Assembly: GCA_973895155.1 (NCBI GenBank)
Contig: OZ316891.1
Location: 11,904,001-11,968,000, forward strand
Origin: Marsupella aquatica
Lineage: Eukaryota > Marchantiophyta
Reading direction: 5' to 3'
Length of the DNA stretch: 64,000 nt
Shown piece after piece: positions 36,631-49,135 of the stretch. The notes beneath the pieces are model-generated. The model was not told where the DNA came from. It saw only the letters and a program-made list of their open reading frames with translations, and searched no databases. The stretch's first letter is position 1. Each line of letters starts with the position of its first letter. Made by a program: the position numbers and the translations under genes.

Positions 36631-37377
36631 ATGGGGACTATATGAAGTGGAATGAAGGAGCAGGAATCAATGTGCTTGTGCTCCAATCACATCCTTTTCT
36701 GAGATTGCTTCCTTTCTGATTGCTACAACATTTCCTTTGTGACCATGGTGTACCTATCCAATAATTGCTCAATGTCAATTGGATAATTCTCAACCAAGGA
36801 GCTTTCTTGGATGCATTTGACAAAATCTTGGTCCCTTAGGTGTATATAAGTTACTAGTGGAACTTTAGAACTTAGGAATAGACTACTCACTTGAGACCAT
36901 AGGCTCCCATGTGTGAATTTCAATCCTGAATTATTTGTAAGTTAGATTTATGGCTATTTAAGCACAACCTTATTCATTCCAAGAGAAAAAGATAGGAAAT
37001 TAGCTTGTGCACTCCCTACTATTATGTTAGGAAGCTATACCTGTTCTCCTTCTTTGATCACTTTTTAATTTTAAAATTAATGCATACAGTACATACTCAG
37101 TGTTCACGTAAAAATGCTCATAATATCTTTAAATTTGCATCACAAAATTATTTTGATGTTTCATAAGCACTCTAAAACCATTTTATTAGTTGGGTACAAA
37201 ATTCTAATAAGATTTATTGTTTAATTGCACAAGCTAGGGTAACATTACACTAGTAAATGTTGTTGCCAATGATTTGTATTGGCTAAATTAACGCCCAGAT
37301 GGACTATGTTGTCTCTAGCTATCTAGTATGGACTATGATAGGAGACAAACCATTTTACACATGATCATGAGAGGGCC

Positions 37378-37438
37378 CAACTACAAATAAATGGGGTCCA
37401 ACTACAAATGAATGGGGCCCAACTACAAATGAATGGAA
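37378..37438. repeat. tandem repeat, about 22 bp x 3
   Basis: Three units of the type GGGCCCAACTACAAATGAAT. Non-coding. Confidence 0.85.
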
Positions 37439-37599
37439 AATTATCTCATTAATTATTTACCTACATATTTGTCACCCTAACACAAGTATATTTACCGCCT
37501 TTGTGTGATTCTCTCCAGATCGAACACCTTTGTAAAATAAAATATGAAAAACCCTTATATCCGATTCTGTCAGCATCATAACATCTCATCTTAATAGTA

Positions 37600-38715
37600 T
37601 CGGATATTGACAATTGGACTCATATCGGAAAGTCCAATGATAGAAGAATGGGAAAGTCCAATGGTGAGAGAATGAAAAAGTCCGATGCTGGGAGAATGAG
37701 AAAGTCCGATGGTGAGATAATGGAAAAGTCCAAAGCAATCAAAATGGGATATGCATTGGAGTGGACGCAGCAGGCTCAGGTCACCCATCTCTTCTTTTAG
37801 ATTTCAACTTTCATTTTGAAACTACTAGCGAGGTGCCCAATCATCTCCCTTCACATTCAAGTCTTCATTCCTCAACTAATTGGTCACCCATCCTGGTTGC
37901 TATTCCTCCACAACAAGAGCTTAACTTTGTGGTTCTTATTTCTTACATTGTACATGCAAGCTTAGCACTTTTAATGTTTGACTGAGAGTGTTTGGGGATT
38001 TTTTACACTTCTAAATTTATTAAAACCCATAGTTTGGACCCATTCTTGATGCATTTTTCTCTATGATGACATTTGATTTTTGCATTGGGTGACCTATTCC
38101 AGTTACCTTGTTACATTTCCGCAACCAATAGAAATTTGGGTTCAATCGTGGATAGTAAAGTCCTCATTTATTGGATTTGATATGGGATAATTATGGCTTA
38201 TTAGCTATGGAAGTCAGATATTTTGGTCCTGTCAAAGCCTTAGCGTCAAGGGCTCACAATTGTCTCATATTTCATAAACTATGTTGTTGTTGAACTTGCA
38301 ACAAAGACCACATGGGACAAGGCAATCTCCTTTTAGATGATCTACTTTGGACTTTGTATGTTGAGCACATATTGTTAGAATGGGCCAATATGTTGGGGTC
38401 TTGGCAGGAGGCAAAAACAACATTCAAGTCCATTAGCCTCAAGTATGAAGTCATTCATGCATGCAAGAATGATTGTAACTATCATCTTTTAAGAAGAGTA
38501 TGTTGATGCAATTACATGCCCCACCTAACAGAGTCAGAACTCGTCATTCTAACACAATCAGATTTGTCTTTTTGCCATATTGACCAGATTTTCCCATTCT
38601 CCCAGGATCAGACTTTCTCATTCTTTCAACATTGGACTTTCTCATTCTTTCAACATCGGACTTTCCCATTCTCCCAGCATCGGACTTTGCCATGTTACCA
38701 CAATTGGATATGACA
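37600..38715. mobile_element. foldback-like element with inverted minisatellite arms
   Basis: The left array (about 37611-37740) has units of about 24-27 bp, consensus AAAGTCCRATG followed by a GRGAGAATGRG-type part. The right array (about 38570-38705) carries the same unit in reverse complement. About 0.8 kb of unrelated DNA lies between. Both arrays are bordered by a related 'caattgg..tat' phrase. Terminal inverted repeats made of short tandem units characterise foldback elements, but I see no target duplication and no transposase. Confidence 0.55.
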
Positions 38716-40007
38716 TCCATTCTTTTTAACTATGGAACTTTTCCAATCAATATTGTAACGCACATCATTTCCGTTACAAAAAACATCGAACATATCAATC
38801 AAAGTTTTGTTGAGGGATCCGATGTGTTTTGTAACAGATATGATCCATTTTTTAACGCATCGGAAAGGTTCTATTGTTAATTATATCAGAATGGAAAATA
38901 TCTGAAACCAAGAGCATGGCATATTGCCATTTTGTAATAATGGGAATTTCAGATTCTAAAAGAATTGGACACCGATTGTCTGAGCATAAAAAATTAGCTT
39001 AGTATGTACCAATGTAAGAACCTTATGTGCTTACCTCAAAGCTTGCCTCAAAGTCAAATTGAGAATGTCAAAGGGTGAAGATGCACATTTAAAATCTTTC
39101 GTAGCTTCGCAGCGGCAAAGTACTCAAAGCACTCCTTGTAACAAGAGTAACGCTCGCTGAAAAATAGGATTCATTAACAAATACTCCCAAAATATACTCA
39201 AGTAGTTCTATAGTAATAAATGAGTCAAAACACTATTTATAACAAGGACAATGGTCTCTGAACATAGTATTTCAAAACAATGCTTATGCAAAACAAAATT
39301 TCCTTTAGCTCCGCAATGACGTCATTACTACAATCCTAGTAACAAGAGCAATGCTCTATTAAAATACAAGATTCTCTAACAACATCTTTGGAAGTTATAT
39401 AGTCATTTTCCATAAGATCAATGCCCTTGAATCTTAAGAAAGTGTGTAGAAAAATGAAAATTGAGCTTGTTTGGGCATTAGATTTGCCCCCTAGCCTCCT
39501 TGGTGGGAATTGTTTCTTTGTTTCATGGATCATTGTGCTGCTTTCTTCTTCCCCTTTTGCGGAGCTTATAAACACAATTTTTTTTTGAGGAAATTAAGTT
39601 CACGTGATTTTATATCATTGGGCAAAATTACTTGAGGCAGTATGAGTAAAATGTGAAGCACTCAATCTATTGAAAGTTTCATAAACCATGAAGGCCAGTT
39701 AAAGTATTTATATAAGGACCTAAATGTACTTTATATTTGTCTTTTTTATGAAAGTCTAAAAAATGGTTAGAGTAACTGGATGGTGGGGAAAGAGTATTGG
39801 GAGAATGGAGCAAAACTCCCAATTAAAGTTGACAAAGTATCTTTCTCAAAAGTGGTGACAGGGTAGTGACATGGAAAATCTTTGGACAAAAGTGAAAATT
39901 TGGTCATTTATAGTGTACTTTATGGACAAAAATGTAAACAATAGTATCCATGGCGCGTATTTTTATGTTTTAGCCCAGTCTATCCAAGTTTCATTTATCC
40001 ATTAGCT
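38716..40007. other. gene-free AT-rich stretch
   Basis: No recognisable gene or paired repeat. Loosely similar phrases on 'acaagagcaatgctctRttaaaat' recur at 39.1-39.4 kb, suggesting an eroded local duplication. Confidence 0.4.
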
Positions 40008-40915
40008 CAATACCTGTGCGTTGCACAAAAGATATCGTGAAGAAAAAAGATGTTGTGTCGCCCAAGATGCCGTTAAAAGGAAGATGTCATGGCGCCCAAG
40101 ATGTTGTTAAGAAAAGAGAGGTCATGGTGCCCAAGATGTCATGTCACCCAAAATGTCACTAAGAAAAAAAGTGTCGTGGCGCCCAAGATGTCGTTAAGAG
40201 AAAATATGTTGTGTTTCTCAAGATGTCATTATGTGAAGGATGTCATGAAGTAAAAAGATGTCGTGTTGCCCCAGATGTCGTGAAGTAAATAGATGTCATT
40301 ATACCAAAGGTATTGTTAAGTACAAAATGGTCAATAAGTAAAGTATCGTTAGGCAAAAATGTTCAGAAGTAAAAGATGTTGTTAAGTACATCTTGGGCCC
40401 AATACCTGTGCTTCGCACAAAAGATGTTGAGGTGAGAAAAAATGTCAAGGTGAAAAAAGATATCAATGAGAGACGAACATGTCGAGTTGAGAAAAGTTTG
40501 TCAAGGAGAGAAAAGATGTTGAGGTGAGAAAAATATGTCAAGATGAGGAAAATATGTTGAGGAGAGAAAGAATGTTGAGGGTGAGCAAAAGATGTCATGG
40601 TGAGATAAAGATGGCAAGGTGAGAAAAAGATGGTAAAATGAGAAAAACATAATATATATGTCAAAGTGAAAAAAGATCTCAAGATGAGGAAAATATATCA
40701 AGATGAGAAAAGATCTCATGGTGAGGAAAAGATGTCAAGATAAAAAAAAGATCTTGAAATGAGAAAAAATGTCTTGGTGAAGTAAAGATGTCAACGTAGA
40801 AAAAAGATGGTGAAATGAGAAAAAGATGTCACTTGAGGCAAAGAAAACATGTTGAGGAGAGATTTATATGTAAATATTAGAAAATATGACTTGTGAAGGC
40901 GAGAAAAGATGTCAA
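40008..40915. repeat. two-part minisatellite built on AAGATGTC units
   Basis: Each part opens with the same header, CAATACCTGTGC..GCACAAAAGAT (40008 and 40400), containing a TGTGC..GCACA inverted core. The first part repeats 'gtcRtggcgcccaagatgtcgttaagaaaa'-like units; the second repeats 'aagatgtcaaggtgagaaa'-like units of about 17-20 bp. Long minus-strand frames here (40299-40719) are by-products rich in Phe, Ser and Thr. Confidence 0.8.
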
Positions 40916-42408
40916 GACACAACAAACATTAATAAACTTTATGATGGAGTTGTTTAGGCATGTTATGTGTAATCTCGACCATACAATAGTTGTGGTCATG
41001 TTATTTCACCCGTGTGTTGCATATAGAAATTAGAGACACGAGATATGACCAGCACATCATAGAGGATAAAACACAATTGAGTGACAGGATAATCTGTGTT
41101 TAAAAAAATTGAGAAAAAGAAATATTTTCAATATATTTTATTAATATTCAAAATTATTTCAAATTTCAAAATTTTTAGTATTATTTGCATATGAATAAAA
41201 TTCAATTAGTTTTCAATTAAGTATTTCATTGTGACAGGTATGGGAAAGCTAAAGTGTAGCTTGTATGGATAGATTTGATGGTGTGAAGAAATTAATATTT
41301 TGATGAACGATCAAGATTGATTCTCACTTTTTTTTAGTTTGTAAAAGGACAGTCCCTATTATAATGGTGCATTGTAAAGGGAGATCTCCTTGATACTCGT
41401 GCATTGCCAGAGTCCCTCTCCATTTACTTTGTATTATTAGATTCCTTTCTGCTTGGAAAAAGTGCAGTCCAATTTCACTCACACTATATTAAATTTTCTT
41501 TTTGTTTTCTTTTTGTTTTTGGTTAGATCTTTCCTTTTTGGGGGGGGGGGGGGGGGGCAACTGCAAATTTGAAAGACTACCACACTATAAAAAGGCGCAA
41601 ATTGTTTATTATAGAAGTTAATGGGGCTTCATGGACAACCTATCTGTCAATTGGTGCTTTAAGTTCCGAGTTGCTCTAGGTGAAATGATACAAAGAAAAA
41701 CAAAGGGAAAAAATAATATCTAATATTGATCAGTAAGTATTAGATGCGTCCCACATGTTTTCCCTCATACTAGACCTTTGACACATTTGCTAGTTTGAAC
41801 AACTCCCTCACAAAATAGTGAAAAAGAATTCACTACCTGTTGGGATTTGGTTTATGCTGAATCCATTTTGTTTAGAGGGTTGGGAGGATGCCTAAAACCA
41901 TCTAATTGATGGGGAGAGTTGTTCATGGTGACTTGGTAAGTCCAACAAATTTAGAGTTTAGCAAAACTTTCTTGTGTGTTCCCATGTATTTAGCCCTTGT
42001 TAAGGTAAACCACACATATGTTGTCTAAACTATTTGTGTGTTCGTCCAATATTGCATGTGTGCAGCTCTCTGAATATTTTTAGCTTACTCACCAAGCCTC
42101 ACACAATATTTAGACAGTAGCCACACATTGGGAAACTAGCACAATTGCCCTTAGGGGGAATATTCGCTCTTACTTAATTCCCTTAGTGATTTCTCTCTTC
42201 ATAATTTAGGTGCTTCATGGACAAGAGTGCACAGTCCATATGTGGATATCCAGGCATTCTCAAACTTTTGACTACATTTACCAAAAATATTAAAAATGAA
42301 CAATTTCTTTGGCCGTCTGTGTATTGAAGCCCTCTTACAACAGCATTATGGACAATAATAGTATCTCAATACTCAAGCTCTCAGTTTGGGGGCATTATGG
42401 CACACAAT
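40916..42408. other. gene-free stretch with an 18-nt G run
   Basis: AT-rich, no supported gene. A run of 18 G lies at 41540-41557, directly after a T-rich stretch. Confidence 0.45.
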
Positions 42409-42706
42409 GGGTCATTGTAGCGTGCGAGTAAACAGTAAAAATTTTCCTTGCATGAGCAAAAAGTTTACTCACATGACCCCTAATTTTTCTATATGCAATT
42501 GTCTCGCTAACAGTAAACTGCTTGATAACATCTATTTTGGGGACTCCTCTTTTTGCTAGCGATCTCGCTAGCCATCTGGAGTCATAAAAAACACACAGAA
42601 AATAGAAAAGGCAGCAAAAAACAAAATAAATTTAAAACCACAAGGGTCTCGCTAACAATACTCCCTTTGCTAACAAAACTCCTGTTTGCTCGCATTATAG
42701 AATACC
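42409..42706 (-). mobile_element. family B MITE, copy 2 (298 bp, reverse)
   Basis: Reverse-oriented relative of 9302-9600 over its full length, with the same ends (GCGAGTAAACAGT near 42424 and CTGTTTGCTCGCA near 42682). The internal palindrome is nearly intact (GCTAGCGATCTCGCTAGC at about 42556-42573). No coding capacity. Confidence 0.85.
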
Positions 42707-44235
42707 TTGCACACAATGCCTTGTAAGCCAAGCAGGATTTTACTGGTATGTAGAAAGTGTGGGCGGAGAGAAAGAAAGAGCCAAGAGAAAGAGAAGATTG
42801 GAAAGAGAACGCACCCCACTCACCCAAAGAGAAGCCTAATACCATAGCCTGGAAGACACGAGAACGAGAGGGATTCTTTCACTTTATGGAATGAAGTGTA
42901 ATTTTTAAGGCAACTACGAATGAGACGGCTTCGGCAGGAGCAGCATTTGTTTTCCTCCCTTTCTTCCTTCCTCCTCGAATCACCGTCTTTCACGCTCTCG
43001 TAGAGTACATATACTGTCTTGACAACATCACATTCAGTGCAAAAGAAACATTACAGCAATCTAATCGACTGAATTAAATTGCTCTAAGTCTGTTACTCTG
43101 TTTAGTCTCCTGAATCTACACTGGAGTACATTGGATCGCCTTCCTCCACAGCTCAAGAGAGTACCGTAGTTATCTCTGGTGCTGTTGCATCACCATACAG
43201 TACGAAGGGACTTCTAAACTGCTCGACTAATTGGGTCAGTAATTGGATCGCCTTCGTCCACTCTCCAGTAGTGTAGTAGTGTTGTTGTGGCAATTCCAGA
43301 CATAGACAGCCCAACAACTCGACTGACTCACTCACTCACTCCCCGGTCACTTTAGTTTGGTTGCATGAGCAACGGGTCTTTGTTTTGATGCATCGTAGTT
43401 AGGCTCTTCGGGGCCGAAACCATAATTCCTGGCTTCCTCCTCCCTTCACCTCATTTCCCTAATTCCCCCCCCCCCCCCCTGCCTTTTGTAGTCTGTTCCT
43501 CCCTCGTCCTTTCCAGGTTTGAGATTGGCATTTGAAGCGTAAAGAACAAATTCGATTCCTCTGGGTGCTACTTTATATGATCTTGCTTTGCTTTTCTTGT
43601 TGCCCGCCCTGAGTGATTTGATCAAAGCAGACTGCCTACCTTGCCGCCCTTCTACGGCAGCCCCATGAGGGTATAGGTGTGTCTGTGTGTGTGTTTGAGA
43701 GACACACGAAAATTGAGCGTTTCGATCATCTCTGTTAACTCAAGATTGCACTCTCATCTTGCTTGTCAGTCGCAGACCAACTCCTTCCTTCCGTTCCCTT
43801 CCCCTCCATCAGTCCTGTTGAGGGGTTGTCTTGTTCTCTCCTCCCTCAGTCTTTCAATTTCTCTAACTTGGATTGAATTCTTAGGCCGAGAGCTCTCTTT
43901 ATGTTCTTCGGTTGAATCTGCTGCTTTGCGTATTCATTCATCCATTATTTATTCTCTCAGTTTGCATTGCGCATGTTTCCTCTAGGTTGTTGTCTCCTGC
44001 TTCTAGATTGCCCATCATCTGGAATACAAATCTGGCATCAGTTCGGGGGGCCATAGGGACGACGTGAATTGTGGTTGTGGTTTCGAGCAGGCAAGGGGGA
44101 ATTTGTGGCCGTTCGAGCGAGAAGAAGAATCGCGTTGGATCGACTACAGCAGTGTAGTCGCTCAGTGTTCTCCTGTCGTTTGTTCCTTCCCTGCAAGCAA
44201 AATCTGCCAACCTGTCTCGACCTTCGTCTGCTTCA
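42707..44235 (+). promoter_or_regulatory. probable promoter and pyrimidine-rich leader of NPL4-like
   Basis: The last 0.9 kb before the NPL4-like start codon is rich in C and T (many TCCCT, CTTCC and TTCTC runs), includes 15 C at 43465-43479 and a short TG repeat at about 43677-43700, and has several upstream ATGs. A leader intron is possible but cannot be fixed by eye. Confidence 0.4.
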
Positions 44236-46248
44236 ATGCCGACCAATAAGATGGTGATTAGAGTCCGGAGCCGGGACGGATTGGAGCGGGTGACAGTGGA
44301 TTCGTCTTTCACTGTTGCCAAATTGCAGCAGGCCATTGAGGAGCAACTGCAGGTGCCCGTTGGCAGCCAACTGCTATCACAAAGCCAGGGCTTACTGCTG
44401 GCGAAGGAGGCGGATTTGGCAGGCCAGTTCGGCGACATGAGGAATCCCTCGGCCACTCTTGCATCGTTGGGAGTAGCAAACGGATCGATGCTGTTTCTGT
44501 CTTACAGCGGTGAGAGGGTTGTGGCTGGGCCCGCAGTGACTCCAGCAGGGTTGTTCGGCAGGAAGATGACCATGGATGATCTGATAGCAAGGCAGATGAG
44601 GATTGAGAGGCAGGAGAAGCCCCACTGCACATCCCTATCGTTTGATAGAGGGGCCGCTAATGAGTTTCAGCATTATGTGCACGAGAGCCTGGCTTTTTCG
44701 GTGAAACGAGGAGGGTTCATGTATGGCACTGTAACTGAGGAAGGAGAAGTTCTGGTGGAGTTCATTTATGAGCCACCCCAGCATGGATCTGAAGAGACCC
44801 TCCTCTTGCTTAGAGACCCAGAGGAAGAGAAGCGTGTGGATACCATAGCCTTAGGGTTAGGGACGAGGAAAGTAGGGTTTATCTTCACTCAGACTGTAAG
44901 CCAGAATAAAAGGGATTATACTCTGTCAACGTCAGAGATTAAACAAGCAGCCGCGTTGCATGCGGAGAGTGAATCTCTGCACTGGGCCACGGCTATTGTG
45001 AAGTTGGAGGTAAATGAGGACGGAGGGGCGGATGTTCATTTTGAGGCATTTCAATTGAGTGATCAGTGTGTGAAGCTGTGGAAGGATGGCTGGTTCGTCG
45101 AGGACGTGGGCGATCTTGATCCTAAGCTCTCTCGGATGAATAAAGAGGTGGTGATTTTAGGGAAGGACACTCGGGAGGTCGACAACGACTTCTTTCTCGT
45201 CTTAGTCAAGATTTTAGATCATCAGGTACCTTTCGAATTGCATCGTCGTTTTTGGTACCTCCTTCTCGAGCCTTCCCGTCGGATCCTTGCTGTAGTTTCG
45301 AATTGCTTTTCTAGATCATTATGAACTCAGTTTGCTTTCAAGTCGATTGTGAGGATCTCCCTTGGGCAAAGCGACTGTATGCTATTCATATACAAGTCTG
45401 GTTGATTTTTACAACTTACAGCTTTGTGTGTATGATAGAGTTTCCTGTCCGAGTTAGTGTTGGAGAGAGGCGAGACGATATGTTTCCTTTCGATAGAGCA
45501 ACAACTGTAGTTGGTTTCTTCATATTCGCTGAACTGGGATGGACATCCCACCATCCATCATCAAAATGCAGAATTCGGGGATCATTGCTACAATGTCAAT
45601 TTTTATTTTACTGTAAAGTTCTGTTCGGAATCCTAGTCTTTGATTGCGACGGATCCTTTCTGACAAATTATGGTTCCACTCCTAAGGATTGCAATAGAAC
45701 TGTCTTCTTCTGGGGGTTTAGCTGCTTGGCAAATGATCAATTTGGAGCGAATTATGTGCAAAGTAGTCAGCTAAAACGATGTGCTGCATTATCTATTCCG
45801 AATATAGCTTTTAAATTCTCTCCAGAATAACTGAAAATGTGGAGGTTTTTCTCGATTGTTCCGATTCTACTTTGTATGGGGTGAAAGTTTACGGTTTTTT
45901 CTCTACTGAAAGTGAAACGTCAATGTCGTACCCGTTGCTTGCAGGAAATATGAATTAGGTGCTGACGAGAGAATTCTTTGTTGTGAACTGCAGGGAACGT
46001 TGTCAAGCTCATTCCCCATTGGAAATCGCGTTCCTCCTACATCGATTCAAATGCTGAAGCCACACCTCGACAAAAACAAGCATCTTCCCTACGTCAAGAG
46101 AATATCAGACTTTCATTTGCTATTGCTGCTGTCAAACTATTTTGATTTGAACACTGATGTTCCTCAACTAGCTGAGGCCGTCCGACTTCAAAGTCCTGTA
46201 TCTGATGGATATCAGTTGATCATTGAATCCCTTGCCAGCAATTACTAG
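44236..46248 (+). CDS. NPL4: NPL4-like protein, cofactor of the CDC48 segregase
   Basis: Two coding exons, 44236-45225 and 45994-46248, joined in phase 0 across a 768-nt GT-AG intron, give 414 residues, the usual size of plant NPL4-like proteins. With UFD1, NPL4 recruits ubiquitylated substrates to CDC48/p97 for extraction from membranes and complexes, as in ER-associated degradation. The N-terminus (about 6-95) is a ubiquitin-like fold (VIRVRSRDGLERV; then PAVTPAG). The NPL4/MPN-like core follows: FGRKMTMDDLIARQMRI, FQHYVHESLAFSVKRGGFMYG, EEEKRVDTIALGLGTRKVGF, NEDGGADVHFEAFQ and NDFFLVLVKILDHQ. Exon 2 supplies YVKRISDFHLLLLLSNYFD and ends near LIESLASNY. No zinc-finger cysteine cluster is present. 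An in-frame ATG at 44251 is an equally good start and would remove five residues. Confidence 0.95.
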
Positions 46249-47134
46249 ATGGTGCTATCACTCTGGTTGTAGACTGAAGCAAGGGGTGCCTCTTCTCAGC
46301 AGCATGTCCGTGACTCCCTCAGAAGGAAGACGATTCTGAGATTCCTGTGAACAAGGAAGTGGCTGCAGGGTCAAATGCCTCAGGAAGTGGTAGTCAATCT
46401 TGATGTTCATTTTGTAAATTGTGTATTCCGTTAAACTTTCAAATTTCTCCTTCGAGAGTGAAAGTCACTGAAATCATCTCTCTACTTGGATGACTGTTCC
46501 CGGTTTTTTGTCCCCTGAGTCCTTGATATATATGAGGAGATTAAACCTAGTTGCAAGGATGTGACACTCGTTTATGACATTATCTAGTAGATAGGAAAAT
46601 TCAGAACACAACCGTGTACAGAACAGTAGGACCAATGTTCAAGGCAAGTTTTGTAGTCAAAGATGAGACGCAAACATCTTCGAATGCAGCTAATTCAAAT
46701 CCACATTCAATTCAATGACAAATATTTAATTTCAGACATGGTTCGGCCGCTCAGATTACGCACATTCTCCACCGGATACTCTGGATTGTGATCCACATTC
46801 TATAATGATGAAAAATATTGAAATGTCCCCAAGCTGTGAAGGGACTCTGGTTATACTCTTGTTGAAACCCTTCTTAAGTTACTATTGTAAGCCTCGTGGC
46901 ATGCATGCTTCCAATAAGTCATAAACTTCAATTCCCTTCAGTCTCGACCGCTCTAAAAAGCTTGTGTATTGCTGTAGTTGCCGCTTAAGTGTGTGCCTTT
47001 CACTGTACGACTGCCAATGGAAAACTAATTTCCATGAATCTATTAGGAATATCCTAAGTATTTCTCGTAAAACACTGCCTTATCAATGTTTAAGTCGCCT
47101 TTGAGATATAGTGAACAAAACTGGAGAAAAAATG
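46249..47134. other. 3' flank of NPL4-like
   Basis: Presumed 3' untranslated region followed by intergenic DNA. No other gene is visible. Confidence 0.4.
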
Positions 47135-47365
47135 AAAAGCACTAGGATATAGTGTGGAAATATATATCACACTGTCAACAAGACATCAAAATGAAAAGAC
47201 ATCAAAATGAAAAGCTCTAGGATATAGTTTGGAAATATATATCACACTGCCAAAAAGACACAAATGCCAAAAGCTCTAGGATATAGTTTGGAAATATATA
47301 TCACACTGCCAAAAAGATTGGAAATATATATCACACTGCCAAAAAGACACAAATGCCAAACTAGG
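47135..47365. repeat. tandem repeat, about 65-70 bp x 3-4
   Basis: CTAGGATATAGTTTGGAAAT followed by ATATATCACACTGCCAAAAAG and ACACAAATGCCAAA recurs three to four times. The last copy is a partial 33-bp repeat of the 'ggaaatatatatcacactgcc' part. Confidence 0.85.
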
Positions 47366-47569
47366 AGACATGATCATGATCCTGTTGGCAAAAAAACCCA
47401 TAAATTGGGAAGGGAAAAGATCCCAAGAAGACAGAGAGGCCCAACAAAGTCAAGGAGTAACCCAGAAAAACCATAACACAAAGAAGCAAACAACAAACAA
47501 AAAAATCATATTGGGTGGTAAACTGAAAAGCCTGGTAAAACTCTAGAGTAAATCACATAGGAGGGTCAC

Positions 47570-47917
47570 AGAGGGGAATCTGCCTAGAGGCCTTATAACC
47601 TACTGCCTTAGTCCTATGAAGAATAGTCAAAGCCTGGGCCCTCTGAAGTGCCAGATACCCTCTGTCGGAAGAAGGCCGTGAGGACAGAAACAAGGGGGAA
47701 AAGGTCTCCGCTCAATACAAAACACAGCGCAAGCCCGAAGGAAGTGGTCAAAACGAGGGTGAAGAGCACCAACTACCTCAAGGGCAAAGGGGTAGAAAAG
47801 ATCCCCCGGGGAACGGATAGCATAGGCCTCCTCCTTGAGCCGAGCTGTCTTGGCGGCAGCATGTCCAGGAACATTGTGAAATGAACTTGGCATTGCAATT
47901 CCTGTGCGCCAAGGCAA
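47570..47917 (-). pseudogene. decayed non-LTR reverse-transcriptase-related 3' fragment (tentative)
   Basis: The minus strand encodes a peptide containing FYPFALEVVGALHPRFDHFL, preceded by GHAAAKTARLKEEAYA. This resembles the 'PLAVETFGxLHPxxDxFL' pattern seen in many plant LINE-type polyproteins after the reverse transcriptase. The frame then ends at 47627, while another minus frame reads on as RAQALTILHRTKAVGYKASR, so at least one frameshift has occurred. No upstream reverse-transcriptase core is present. The assignment is from memory of the motif and needs a protein search. Confidence 0.35.
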
Positions 47918-49135
47918 GCTAGAGTCAGGAGGGTCGGCTTCTAGAGAGAAGCGTCTAGACCGTGACTCTAGGGCCCCACCAAAGTGTGCATGTAAAGAAG
48001 ATGAATGATTGTTTTCTTATTTCATTAATATATTTCAAGAATGAGAATAATGAATATATTTTGTTACATTTTATTGTATTCTACTATACTCACGTTCAAA
48101 GAATGGGTAATGGGGCTAGTTAGAGTATGTTATACTAGGTAGATTTTATCTATGGCACTTCAGCAGAGGGTTTAGGGTTTATCAGTGCCTTCGGTCCACC
48201 AGTGTCAACAGTGAAAATCAGTCCATGGGAATAAGTTAGAGACTTTCAGGAAAGTGACCACAATTCAAAAATTCAATGATATTGAGCTGACCCATATGAG
48301 TCAGAGACCTTCAGGAAAGTGACCAAATTTGAGAATCCAATGATGTTGAGCTGACCCATGACAGGTGTCATGACCCATCTCAAACCAAAGACCCCATGGA
48401 TAAAGTTTACATGAAAGTTGGGTTTTGGTCAGGGTAGCAGACTGACCTTTTATTTTTGTGGGCTTTGGCATCAAGGGTCTCAAATTCAATTTAATTAAGA
48501 AATCCTCCTTGATTTCTCTTGTAAATGTGAATGTGGAATCCTACTAGAGTGGTTGGACAGGGCAATTAATTTTACTTTTAATGCACCAACTACAAGCTAG
48601 AGTTGGGGCCTACAATAGACTTCTAGAGTAGAAGACTCTAGACAATAACTCCATGGCTCATCATGTGGGTGAGAAAACTCACGACCATGATATATGTCAA
48701 ATGATAAGCATGTGTGCTTTTTGTCATGATTTCTATTTACATTAAAAATGGTCTTTATGACCACCATAACATATGTACATAGAAAGAGGAAGTGCATAGA
48801 AAATAGTATGGTATGTTATAAATGACTATTAAAATGATTACATGCATTGATGATTTTTTTTAATCATTTCATTAACCTTCAAAGAATGTGAATAAGGAAT
48901 ATATTTTGGTGACATTTTTATTGTTCTCTCCACTATTCACATTCAAGGAAAGGGTAGTCAGGGCTAGTTAAACTAATACCAAATGGAAACTAGAGTTGGG
49001 ATCTAGTCTTCTAGAGTGAAAACTCTAGACCGAGACTCTAGGGCCCTTTCAAAATTTATGTGAATGGAAAGAAGAATGAAATATCATTTATGTCAAAATG
49101 ATAATGATATCATGCATGATAATTTTGGGTCATCA
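47918..49135. repeat. diverged repeats with CTCTAGA / TTTCATTAATATATTT blocks
   Basis: Blocks at about 47920-48130, 48590-48990 and 48985-49135 share 'ttctagag.g.ag..tctagac..tgactctagggccc' and a 'tttcattaa.at.tttcaa.gaatg.gaa' part, followed by 'gg.taRt.gggctagtta'. They look like related, eroded insertions. Two 65-bp tandem units lie at 48239-48370 (GAGACYTTCAGGAAAGTGACC each). Confidence 0.5.

Noticed and set aside
40299-40719. Minus-strand Phe/Ser/Thr-rich frames of 127 and 72 codons
   Set aside because: They come from the AAGATGTC minisatellite; no domain and strict unit periodicity.
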